A DNA stretch of 64,000 nt from UBA4615 sp964399635 (lineage in GTDB: Bacteria > Pseudomonadota > Gammaproteobacteria > Burkholderiales > Burkholderiaceae_E). This document shows positions 1 to 7,211 of this stretch, piece after piece. The notes under the pieces are model-generated. The model worked only from the letters and a program-made list of their open reading frames with translations. It was not told the origin of the DNA and ran no database searches. The position numbers and the translations under genes were made by a program. The stretch lies in contig CAYNRU010000028.1 of the NCBI GenBank assembly GCA_964399635.1, forward strand, positions 68,853-132,852, read 5' to 3'. Position 1 is the stretch's first letter. Each line of letters starts with the position of its first letter.

Positions 1-375
1 GACTACCTGGTCAAGCCATTCGACCTGGACGAGCTCGCCGCCCGCATCCGCGCGGTGCTGCGCCGGCGGGCCGGGCGCGGCACGCCGCTGCTGCAGGCCG
101 GACCGGTCAGCCTGGACCCCGCCCTGCGCCGGGTCACGGTCCGCGGCGAGCCGGTGGCGCTGTCGGCGCGCGAGTTCGCGCTGCTGCGCGCGCTGCTCGA
201 CCGGCCGGGCGCGGTGCTGTCGCGCGCGCAGCTCGAGGAGCGGCTCTACGGCTGGGATGACGCGGTCGGCAGCAACGCGGTCGAGGTACACCTGCACGCG
301 CTGCGCCGCAAGCTCGGGCCGGGCGTGGTGCGCAACCTGCGCGGCGTCGGCTGGTACGTCCCGGACGAGCCGTGA
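1..375 (+). CDS. OmpR-family response regulator, C-terminal part (5' end outside window)
   Basis: The reading frame is open from the first base and begins DYLVKPFDLDEL, which is the end of a receiver domain (the conserved Lys-Pro of beta-5 and alpha-5). A winged-helix DNA-binding domain with the usual ending RGVGWYVPDEP follows. The phosphoacceptor Asp lies upstream of the window. The stop codon is 28 bases before the ATG of a histidine kinase, so the two form a two-component pair. The tail is very similar to the regulator at 54795-55466 (both carry a LSRAQLE.RLYGW segment), so this is one half of a duplicated module. QseB/PmrA-like by family resemblance; the stimulus is unknown. Confidence 0.93.
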   Translation, partial: DYLVKPFDLDELAARIRAVLRRRAGRGTPLLQAGPVSLDPALRRVTVRGEPVALSAREFALLRALLDRPGAVLSRAQLEERLYGWDDAVGSNAVEVHLHALRRKLGPGVVRNLRGVGWYVPDEP

Positions 376-403
376 GCCCGGCGCGCCGCGCCGCGGGTCG
401 ACC

Positions 404-1744
404 ATGAGCTCGCTGCGCAGGCGGCTGCTTGCCTGGACCGGCGCGGGCCTGACGGCGGGCCTGCTGCTGGCGGCGGTCGTGGTCGGCCTGCGGGCGCGCG
501 AGTCGGCGGGCGAGCTGCTCGACTACCAGATGGCGAAGATCGCGGCGGCGGTGCCCCCGCGCGCCTTTGGCCCGATGCCCGCGCCGCGGCTGGAGGGGCT
601 CAATGCCGACGAAGACGTGGTCATCCAGATCTGGGACGCCTCGGGGCTGCGGATCTACGGTTCGCATGAGCATCCGGCGCTGCCCGCGCTCGCGCCGCCG
701 GGGTTCTCGGACGTGCGCGGTCCGCAGGGCGCGTGGCGGGTGTATGCCGTGCCGATCGGGGGCAGCGTGGTGCAGGTCTCGCAGCCGCTGGCGGCCCGCG
801 GCCGGCTCGCGCTGCGCACCGCGCTCGCGGCGGTGGCGCCCATGCTCGCGCTGTTTCCGGTGCTGGGCGTGCTGCTGTGGATCGGGCTGGGCCGCGGCCT
901 CGCCCCGCTTCGCCGGTTGGCCGACGAGGCGCGCGCCCGCGGCGCGCACGCGCTCCACCCGTTCCCCGAAGCCGGGCTCGACGACGAGATCCGTCCGCTG
1001 GTGCAGGCGCTCAACGCGCTGCTCGCGCGCCTGGACGCCGCGCTGGATGCGCAGCGCGGCTTCGTGGCCGACGCCGCCCACGCCTTGCGCTCCCCGCTCG
1101 CGGCCCTGACGCTGCAGGCCCAGGTCGCGCGGCGCGCGCCCGATGCCGATAGCCGGCGCACCGCGCTCGAGGACCTCGAGCGCGGCCTGCAGCGCGCCAA
1201 CCGCCTGGTTGCGCAGTTGCTGACGCTCGCGCGCCAGGAGCCCGGGGCGACCGCAGTGCAGGAGGCGGGCGCCCCGGCGGCCGCGCGGCGCCGCGTCGAC
1301 CTCGCCGCGCTCGTCCGCGAAGCCGTCATCGATGCGGCGCTCGCCGCCGAGTCGCGCGGCCTGGACCTCGGCCTGGCGCGCGCCGAGCCCCTCGAGGTCG
1401 AGGGTGACCCCGACGCGCTGCGCATCCTCGTCGACAACCTGATCGACAACGCGATCCACCACGGCGCCTCGGGCGGCCGCATCGACGTCTCGGTGCACGC
1501 GGACGGCCGCGTCGCGGTCGAGGACCGCGGTCCGGGGCTGCCGCCCGCGGAGCTCGGCCGGGTGTTCGAGCGCTTCCACCGCGCGCCCGGGGCCGGCGGC
1601 CCGGGCAGCGGACTGGGTCTGGCGATCGTGCGGCAGATCGCCGAGCGCCACGGCGCTCAGGTCGGGCTCGTCAACCGCGAGGGTGGCGGGCTGCGTGCCG
1701 AGTTGCGGCTCGCACCCGGCCCGCGCACCGCCCGACCCGCCTGA
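404..1744 (+). CDS. Sensor histidine kinase (QseC/PmrB-like), 446 aa
   Basis: Inner-membrane sensor kinase that would phosphorylate the preceding regulator. It has an N-terminal membrane segment (about residues 11-28), a short periplasmic region, a second membrane segment near residues 146-163, HAMP-like sequence, then the H-box FVADAAHALRSPLAAL with phospho-acceptor His226. The ATPase domain shows the N-box (LVDNLIDNAIHHG), G1 (VEDRGPGLP) and G2 (GSGLGLAIV). ATG 404 was chosen because it precedes a typical MSSLRRRLL membrane start; in-frame codons upstream run through the regulator gene. One oddity: the residue after the phospho-His is Ala, where the family and its paralogue at 55463 have Glu. 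That residue normally helps catalysis or phosphatase activity, so signalling balance could differ. Confidence 0.93.
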   Translation: MSSLRRRLLAWTGAGLTAGLLLAAVVVGLRARESAGELLDYQMAKIAAAVPPRAFGPMPAPRLEGLNADEDVVIQIWDASGLRIYGSHEHPALPALAPPGFSDVRGPQGAWRVYAVPIGGSVVQVSQPLAARGRLALRTALAAVAPMLALFPVLGVLLWIGLGRGLAPLRRLADEARARGAHALHPFPEAGLDDEIRPLVQALNALLARLDAALDAQRGFVADAAHALRSPLAALTLQAQVARRAPDADSRRTALEDLERGLQRANRLVAQLLTLARQEPGATAVQEAGAPAAARRRVDLAALVREAVIDAALAAESRGLDLGLARAEPLEVEGDPDALRILVDNLIDNAIHHGASGGRIDVSVHADGRVAVEDRGPGLPPAELGRVFERFHRAPGAGGPGSGLGLAIVRQIAERHGAQVGLVNREGGGLRAELRLAPGPRTARPA

Positions 1745-1750
1745 GCGGGC

Positions 1751-1767
1751 CTTAAGGCCGCCTTAAG
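1751..1767 (+). promoter_or_regulatory. CTTAAG-N5-CTTAAG direct repeat, PmrA/QseB-type operator
   Basis: Two identical CTTAAG hexamers at 1751-1756 and 1762-1767 are separated by five bases, giving an 11-bp period, within the 87-base gap between the kinase stop and the protease start. Regulators of the PmrA/QseB subfamily are known to bind two YTTAAK half-sites with exactly this spacing. It is therefore the likely binding site of the regulator encoded just upstream. No footprint or expression evidence is available here. Confidence 0.7.
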
Positions 1768-1831
1768 TCTGGTGCGCGATCCTGCGTGTCGGGGCAGCCA
1801 TCTCGGCGGCCCGGCTCGACACGGAGGATCC

Positions 1832-3322
1832 ATGTCCGATACACGCAGTCCCCTCGCCCGCAATACCGTGGCGGCCGCGATCGTCGCAGCGTTCGCCGTG
1901 CTCGGTGTGCACGGTGCGACCGGCGCCGCACCGACCCCGGGCGCGCAGGCACCCGCCGCCGCCGCGGCACTGGCCGACGGCGTCGCCGCGCCCCGCGGGG
2001 TGTCTGGCGCACCGGTCGACTTCTCGGCCATCGTCGAGCGCTACGGGCCGGCCGTCGTCAACGTGTCCGTGTCGGGCCGCGCGACGCGTGCCGGTCCCGG
2101 GGCCGACCCTGCCGCCGACGAGGCGCTGCAGGAGCTGCTTCGGCGCTTCGGTCCGCGCGGACCCCAGATGCCCCGGCCGGATGCGCCGTCGCGCGGGCTG
2201 GGCTCGGGCTTCATCGTGTCCGCCGACGGTCTGATCCTCACCAATGCGCACGTGGTCCAGGGGGCCGACGAGATCACGGTGCGGCTGACCGACCGTCGCG
2301 AGTTCCGCGCCACCCTGGTCGGCAGCGACCCGCAGACCGATGTGGCGGTGCTGCGCATCGACGCCAGGGGCCTGCCGACGGTGAAGCTCGGCGATCCGTC
2401 GCGGGTCAGGGTGGGCGAGCCGGTGCTCGCGATCGGCTCGCCCTACGGCTTCGAGAACTCGGTCACCTCGGGCATCGTCAGCGCCAAGTCGCGCAGGCTG
2501 CCCGATGACACCTACGTGCCCTTCCTGCAGACCGACGTGGCGGTCAACCCCGGCAATTCGGGTGGCCCGCTGTTCGACGTGCGCGGCGAGGTGATCGGCA
2601 TCAACTCGCAGATCTATTCGCGCACCGGCGGCTTCCAGGGCCTGTCGTTCGCGATCCCGATCGACGTGGCCACCGGCGTCCAGGCCCAGCTGGTGGCGTC
2701 CGGCAAGGTCACCCGCGGCCGCTTCGGCGTGTCGATCCAGGAGCTCGACCAGACGCTCGCCCGTGCCTTCGGCATGGACACGCCGCGCGGCGCGCTGGTG
2801 ACCGGTGTCGAGCCGGGCAGCCCCGCCGCGCAGGCCGGTCTCAGGGCCGGCGACGTGATCGTCGCGCTCGACGGCAAGCCGATCGGGCGCTCGGCCGAGC
2901 TGCCGGCCCGGGTTGCCGACCTCAAGCCCGGCCAGCGCGCCACGCTCGAGGTGCTGCGCGACCGCGCGTCGCAGACCCTGTCGATCGCGGCGGGCGACGC
3001 GGCGAGCGCGACCCGGACGGCAGCCACCCGGGACGCGGCGCCGGCGGCCTCCCAGCCCGCCGCGCGCCTGGGCTTGACGGTGCGAGAGCTCAAGCCGGGC
3101 GAAACCGGCGCCGGACAGGAGGGCGGCCTGCTGGTCGAGGCGGCCGGCGGCCCGGCCGCGGCCGCCGGCATCCGGCCGGGCGACCGGATCCTATCGGTCA
3201 ACGGGACCGCGGTGACCTCGGCCGTCCAGCTGCGCGACCGGGTGCAGGCGGCCGGCAGCGACGTGGCGCTGCTGATCCAGCGCGACGAGGCGAGGGTGTT
3301 CGTGCCGCTTCGACTGAGCTGA
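1832..3322 (+). CDS. Do-family (DegP/MucD-like) periplasmic serine protease, 496 aa
   Basis: Periplasmic protease/chaperone of misfolded envelope proteins. ATG 1832 is preceded by GGAGG at about 6 bases and followed by an N-terminal hydrophobic signal segment ending in an Ala-rich stretch. The trypsin-like domain contains the full catalytic triad: His140 (TNAHVV), Asp170 (TDVAVLRID) and Ser243 (GNSGGPLF). Two PDZ domains follow (about 290-380 and 405-490). Length matches MucD/DegP. It follows the kinase gene and a PmrA-like box, so it is probably a target of that two-component system. A close paralogue in the same arrangement lies at 56872-58356. Confidence 0.95.
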   Translation: MSDTRSPLARNTVAAAIVAAFAVLGVHGATGAAPTPGAQAPAAAAALADGVAAPRGVSGAPVDFSAIVERYGPAVVNVSVSGRATRAGPGADPAADEALQELLRRFGPRGPQMPRPDAPSRGLGSGFIVSADGLILTNAHVVQGADEITVRLTDRREFRATLVGSDPQTDVAVLRIDARGLPTVKLGDPSRVRVGEPVLAIGSPYGFENSVTSGIVSAKSRRLPDDTYVPFLQTDVAVNPGNSGGPLFDVRGEVIGINSQIYSRTGGFQGLSFAIPIDVATGVQAQLVASGKVTRGRFGVSIQELDQTLARAFGMDTPRGALVTGVEPGSPAAQAGLRAGDVIVALDGKPIGRSAELPARVADLKPGQRATLEVLRDRASQTLSIAAGDAASATRTAATRDAAPAASQPAARLGLTVRELKPGETGAGQEGGLLVEAAGGPAAAAGIRPGDRILSVNGTAVTSAVQLRDRVQAAGSDVALLIQRDEARVFVPLRLS

Positions 3323-3469
3323 GCTCGAGGAGCGCGGCGGGGCGCGGGCCCCGTCGCCGCCCGGCCCCCCGCGCGATACCGCGCGGCGGTCCGGGCGGGT
3401 CCGCTACGCCATCCGTCGAAACCCGGGCGCAGCCCGTCGCGCCATCGCGGGTCCACGCGCCGCGGCCCG

Positions 3470-3475
3470 TATAAT
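3470..3475 (+). promoter_or_regulatory. TATAAT -10 element before the hydrolase operon
   Basis: A perfect TATAAT sits 24 bases before the ATG at 3500 in an otherwise GC-rich gap. No convincing -35 TTGACA is seen 17 bases upstream. It would drive the hydrolase-PHP-yciO operon. Confidence 0.55.
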
Positions 3476-3499
3476 CAAGGGCTTGCAGCCGACTGCCCG

Positions 3500-4387
3500 A
3501 TGACCGAACCCTACCGCCCCCGCCGCGCCGCGCGCTCGTCCTTCGTGGACGCACGCGGTCTGCGTCACCACGTCCGGCACTGGGGCGACCCCGATGCCCC
3601 GCCGCTGGTGATGCTGCACGGATGGATGGACGTGTCGGCGTCGTTCCAGTTCGTCGTCGACTGCCTGGCGCGCGAGCGCCACGTGCTGGCTCCCGACTGG
3701 CGAGGCTTCGGCCTGACCTCGCGCCCAGTCGCCGACTGCTACTGGTTCCCCGACTATCTCGGCGACCTCGAGCACCTGCTCGGCGCCCTGCTGCCGGACA
3801 CCCCGGTCGACCTCGTCGGCCACAGCATGGGCGGTAACGTCGCCATGCTTTACGCGGGGCTGCGGCCGGCGCGGGTGCGCCGGCTGGTCAACCTCGAGGG
3901 CTTCGGCATGCGCCCCACCGAACCGGGCCAGGCGCCGGCGCGCCTGCGCGAGTGGCTCGACGGGCTGCGCGCCGGCGCACGCATGCACGACTACCCGTCG
4001 CGCGACGCGGTCGCGCAGCGGCTGATCCAGACCAACCCCCGCCTTCGCGTCGACCGAGCGCGCTGGCTGGCGGAGCACTGGTCGGCGCCGGGCGCGGCCG
4101 GGCGGTTCGAGCTGCTCGGCGACCCCGCGCACAAGCTCGCCAATCCCTACCTGTACCGCGTCGAGGAGACCGCCGCCATCTGGCGCGAGATCGCCGCGCC
4201 CGTGCTGCTGGTGCGCGCCGCCGAGACCGGCCACTGGCACCGCTTCGCCGACACCGACGCCTACCGCATCCGGCTGGCAGCCATCGCCGACCTGCATCAC
4301 GCCTCGCTCGACGATGCCGGCCACATGCTTCACCACGACCAGCCCGAGCGGGTGGCGTCGCTGATCGAGGAGTTCGTCGATGGCTGA
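3500..4387 (+). CDS. Alpha/beta-fold hydrolase, 295 aa
   Basis: Cytoplasmic hydrolase of the alpha/beta fold. Visible are the oxyanion region (MLHGWMDVSASF), the nucleophile elbow GHSMGG with Ser109, and a C-terminal His in the segment DDAGHMLHHDQPERV. The substrate cannot be read from sequence; esterase, haloalkane dehalogenase-like or lipase-like members look alike. It is the first gene of a three-gene run. Its stop overlaps the next start by 8 bases, so it is probably cotranscribed with the PHP phosphatase and yciO. A TATAAT lies 24 bases upstream of the ATG. Confidence 0.88.
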   Translation: MTEPYRPRRAARSSFVDARGLRHHVRHWGDPDAPPLVMLHGWMDVSASFQFVVDCLARERHVLAPDWRGFGLTSRPVADCYWFPDYLGDLEHLLGALLPDTPVDLVGHSMGGNVAMLYAGLRPARVRRLVNLEGFGMRPTEPGQAPARLREWLDGLRAGARMHDYPSRDAVAQRLIQTNPRLRVDRARWLAEHWSAPGAAGRFELLGDPAHKLANPYLYRVEETAAIWREIAAPVLLVRAAETGHWHRFADTDAYRIRLAAIADLHHASLDDAGHMLHHDQPERVASLIEEFVDG

Positions 4388-5291
4388 TCCGCGCACGGTG
4401 CAGGCCCCGCCGCCGCACCGCAACACCGCCCATCGCATCAATGCCGACCTGCATTGCCACTCGGTGATCTCCGACGGTACGCTCGCGCCGGTCGACATCG
4501 TCGAGCGCGCCAAACGCAACGGCGTGCAGATCCTCGCGCTGACCGACCACGACGAGGTCGGCGGGCTGGCCGACGCGCAGGCACGCGCCGGCGCGCTGGG
4601 CCTGGCCTTCGTGCCCGGCGTCGAGGTCTCGGTGACCTGGGCGGGCGAGACCATCCACATCGTCGGTCTGCGCATCGACTACACCCATCCGGCGCTGGTG
4701 ACGGGCCTGGGGCGCACCCGCAGCGGGCGCGACGACCGCGCCCTCGAGATCGCCGGGCAGCTCGCCGCCGCCGGCATTCCGGACGCCTACGAAGGCGCGC
4801 TGCGCTACGCCGGCAACCCCGAGCTGATCTCGCGCAGCCATTTCGCGCGCTACATCGTCGAGACCGGCACCTGCGAGGACGTCCACGAGGTGTTCAGCCG
4901 CTTCCTCGTCGAGGGGCGGCCGGGCTTCGTGCCGCACCGCTGGGCCACGCTGTCCGACGCGGTCGGCTGGATCCGCGCGGCCGGCGGCACCGCGGTGATG
5001 GCCCACCCGGGGCGCTACCGCCTCTCCGATTTCTGCCTGGACCAGCTCATCCACGAGTTCTGCGACGCCGGCGGCGCCGCGATGGAGGTCGTCAGCGGCA
5101 GCCACACGCCCGGCCAGTACGTCGAGTTCGCTGCGACCGCGCAGCGCTTCGGGCTGGCCGCCTCGCGCGGCTCCGATTTCCACGGTCCGGGCGAGAGCCG
5201 CCACGACCTCGGCTCCCTGCCCGCGTTGCCCACGAGCCTGCGTCCGGTCTGGCACGACTGGCCCGAGTCGGTCGCGCTGGAGCGCCGATGA
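4380..5291 (+). CDS. yciV: PHP-domain phosphoesterase, RNase AM / 3',5'-nucleotide phosphatase family, 303 aa
   Basis: The N-terminal PHP signature DLHCHSVISDG is followed by TDHDEVGG, a MAHPGRY segment and a late GSDFHG motif, together forming the trinuclear metal site of the PHP fold. The family member YciV/TrpH (RNase AM) removes nucleotides 5'-3' from short RNA and hydrolyses 3',5'-bisphosphonucleotides. The gene overlaps the upstream hydrolase by 8 bases and the downstream yciO by ATGA, the same yciV-yciO pairing as in enterobacteria. Family identity is strong; the exact substrate is inferred. Confidence 0.9.
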   Translation: MADPRTVQAPPPHRNTAHRINADLHCHSVISDGTLAPVDIVERAKRNGVQILALTDHDEVGGLADAQARAGALGLAFVPGVEVSVTWAGETIHIVGLRIDYTHPALVTGLGRTRSGRDDRALEIAGQLAAAGIPDAYEGALRYAGNPELISRSHFARYIVETGTCEDVHEVFSRFLVEGRPGFVPHRWATLSDAVGWIRAAGGTAVMAHPGRYRLSDFCLDQLIHEFCDAGGAAMEVVSGSHTPGQYVEFAATAQRFGLAASRGSDFHGPGESRHDLGSLPALPTSLRPVWHDWPESVALERR

Positions 5292-5911
5292 CCCAGCGCT
5301 TCGAGATCCATCCGACCCACCCCCAGAAGCGACTGGTCCAGCAGGCCGCCGAGATCCTCCGCAAGGGCGGCGTGGTGGTTCTGCCCACCGATGCCTGCTA
5401 CGTGCTCGCTTGCCCCCTCGCCGACAAGACGGCGGTGGACCGTCTGCGCGCGATCCGCGGCATCGATGACAAGCACCTGCTGACCCTGATGTGCCGCGAC
5501 CTGAAGGAGCTGGCGGTCTACGCGCAGGTCGACAACGCGCAGTACCGCTTCCTGCGCGACTGGACCCCGGGCGCCTACACCTTCGTGCTGCCCGCGACCA
5601 AGGAAGTGCCGCGCCGCCTGTGGCACCCATCGCGCAAGACTGTGGGCCTGCGTGTGCCCGACCATCCGGTGGTCGCGCACCTGCTCGAGGAGCTCGGCGA
5701 GCCGGTCCTCTCCAGCAGTCTCGTCCTGCCTGGCGAAGACCAGCCGCTCACCGATCCCGACGACGCGATGCAGCGCCTGACGCGCCGCGTCGACCTGCTG
5801 ATCGATGCCGGCAGCCAGGGCTTCGAGCCGACCACAGTCATCGACATGACCGGCGACACGCCCCAGGTGACCCGTGCGGGCCGCGGCCCGATCGACCGGA
5901 TGATCCGCTGA
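5288..5911 (+). CDS. yciO: YciO/Sua5/YrdC-family protein, 207 aa
   Basis: Single YrdC-type dsRNA/nucleotide-binding domain with the conserved start KGGVVVLPTDACYVLAC and a KTVGLRVPDHPVV segment. The length (about 207 aa) fits the YciO branch and not the longer Sua5. YrdC/Sua5 makes threonylcarbamoyl-AMP for the t6A tRNA modification; the role of YciO is less certain and it may not be the main t6A enzyme. The start overlaps the PHP gene stop (ATGA). A GC hairpin just after the stop probably ends the operon. Confidence 0.9.
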   Translation: MTQRFEIHPTHPQKRLVQQAAEILRKGGVVVLPTDACYVLACPLADKTAVDRLRAIRGIDDKHLLTLMCRDLKELAVYAQVDNAQYRFLRDWTPGAYTFVLPATKEVPRRLWHPSRKTVGLRVPDHPVVAHLLEELGEPVLSSSLVLPGEDQPLTDPDDAMQRLTRRVDLLIDAGSQGFEPTTVIDMTGDTPQVTRAGRGPIDRMIR

Positions 5912-5918
5912 GGCCCGG

Positions 5919-5938
5919 GCGGGGCCGAGGGGCCCCGC
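5919..5938 (+). terminator. GC-rich hairpin after yciO
   Basis: Perfect 8-bp stem GCGGGGCC/GGCCCCGC with a 4-base loop (GAGG), starting 8 bases after the yciO stop. There is no T-run, so termination strength is uncertain. It separates the operon from the trpS promoter. Confidence 0.45.
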
Positions 5939-5941
5939 TGC

Positions 5942-5947
5942 TACAAT
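5942..5947 (+). promoter_or_regulatory. TACAAT -10 element for trpS, very close to the start codon
   Basis: TACAAT ends 10 bases before the trpS ATG. If it is a true -10 box, transcription would start about 4 bases before the start codon, giving a nearly leaderless mRNA. No purine-rich Shine-Dalgarno is present in CCGCGCCACC. Confidence 0.45.
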
Positions 5948-5957
5948 CCGCGCCACC

Positions 5958-7160
5958 ATGAATCGCGACCGCGTCCTATCCGGCATGCGCCCCACGGGCG
6001 CCTTGCACCTCGGCCACTACCACGGTGCGCTGAAGAACTGGGTCCGCCTGCAGGCCGAGCACGAGTGCTTCTTCTTCGTGGCCGACTGGCACGCGCTCAC
6101 CACCCACTACGACTCCCCCGAGGTCATCGGTCACAACGTCTGGGAGATGGTGATCGACTGGCTGGCGGCCGGCATCGACCCGGCCCGCGCGGTGCTGTTC
6201 ATCCAGTCGCGCCTGCCGGAGCACGCCGAGCTGCACCTCGCGCTGTCGATGTGCACGCCACTCGGCTGGCTCGAGCGGGTGCCGACCTACAAGGACCAGC
6301 AGGAGAAGCTCACCGACCGCGACCTCACCACCTACGGCTTCCTCGGCTATCCGCTGCTCCAGGCGGCCGACATCCTGATGTACCGCGCCCAGTGGGTGCC
6401 GGTGGGCGAGGACCAGGTGCCGCACGTCGAGCTCACCCGCGAGGTCGCACGCCGCTTCAACCATCTGTTCGGGCGAGAGGCGGGCTTCGAGGCCAAGGCG
6501 GCCGCGGCCGTGAAGAAGCTCGGCGGCAAGCGAGGGAAGGCCTACGAGGACTACCGCGTGCGTTTCCAGCAGGAAGGCGACACCGCCGCGCTCGAAGGCG
6601 CGCGTGCCCTGATCGCGGGCACGCAGAGCCTCTCCGAGGACGACCGCGCGCGCCTGCTCGGCTGGCTCGAGGGCGGTCGCCGCCGGATCCTCGTGGAGCC
6701 GCAGGCGCTGCTGACCGAGACCTCGAAGGTACCGGGCCTGGACGGCGCCAAGATGTCCAAGAGCTACGGCAACGCCGTCGCGATGCGCGAGGATCCGGCC
6801 TCGGTCACCCGGAAGCTTCGGCAGATGCCCACCGACCCCGCGCGGGTGCGTCGCAACGACCCGGGCGAGCCGGAGCGCTGCCCGGTGTGGCAGCTGCACC
6901 AGGTCTACTCGAACGCCGCGGTGAAGGACTGGGTCCAGCAGGGCTGCCGCAGCGCGGGCATCGGCTGCCTCGACTGCAAGCAGCCGGTGATCGACGCGAT
7001 CATCGCCGAGCAGCAGGTCTTCATCGAGCGCGCGCAGCCCTACGTCGAGGATCCGCGGCGGGTGCGCGACATCATGGATGCCGGCTGCGAGCGGGCGCGT
7101 GCGGTGGCCCGCGAGACGATGCACGACGTGCGCGGCGCGATGGGGCTCGGCTACGCCTGA
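5958..7160 (+). CDS. trpS: Tryptophanyl-tRNA synthetase, 400 aa
   Basis: Class I aminoacyl-tRNA synthetase that charges tRNA-Trp. The ATP-binding HIGH-like motif is LHLGHYHG near residue 17 and the second signature is GAKMSKSYGN near residue 262. The protein is about 65 residues longer than the E. coli enzyme. The extra segment lies between the Rossmann fold and KMSKS (around residues 170-250, Lys/Arg/Glu-rich), a form common in beta-proteobacteria. A Cys-containing segment, GCRSAGIGCLDCKQP, lies near the C-terminus. The start lies right after a -10-like TACAAT, with no clear ribosome-binding site. Confidence 0.96.
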   Translation: MNRDRVLSGMRPTGALHLGHYHGALKNWVRLQAEHECFFFVADWHALTTHYDSPEVIGHNVWEMVIDWLAAGIDPARAVLFIQSRLPEHAELHLALSMCTPLGWLERVPTYKDQQEKLTDRDLTTYGFLGYPLLQAADILMYRAQWVPVGEDQVPHVELTREVARRFNHLFGREAGFEAKAAAAVKKLGGKRGKAYEDYRVRFQQEGDTAALEGARALIAGTQSLSEDDRARLLGWLEGGRRRILVEPQALLTETSKVPGLDGAKMSKSYGNAVAMREDPASVTRKLRQMPTDPARVRRNDPGEPERCPVWQLHQVYSNAAVKDWVQQGCRSAGIGCLDCKQPVIDAIIAEQQVFIERAQPYVEDPRRVRDIMDAGCERARAVARETMHDVRGAMGLGYA

Positions 7161-7211
7161 GCCACTGTGCCAGGCCGCGCGCCCGCGCGGCGGGTCGTGC
7201 CGCAGGCCTGC

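Noticed and set aside
134..1651. 505-residue minus-strand frame opposite the first histidine kinase
   Set aside because: GC shadow; the plus-strand frame carries all kinase motifs.
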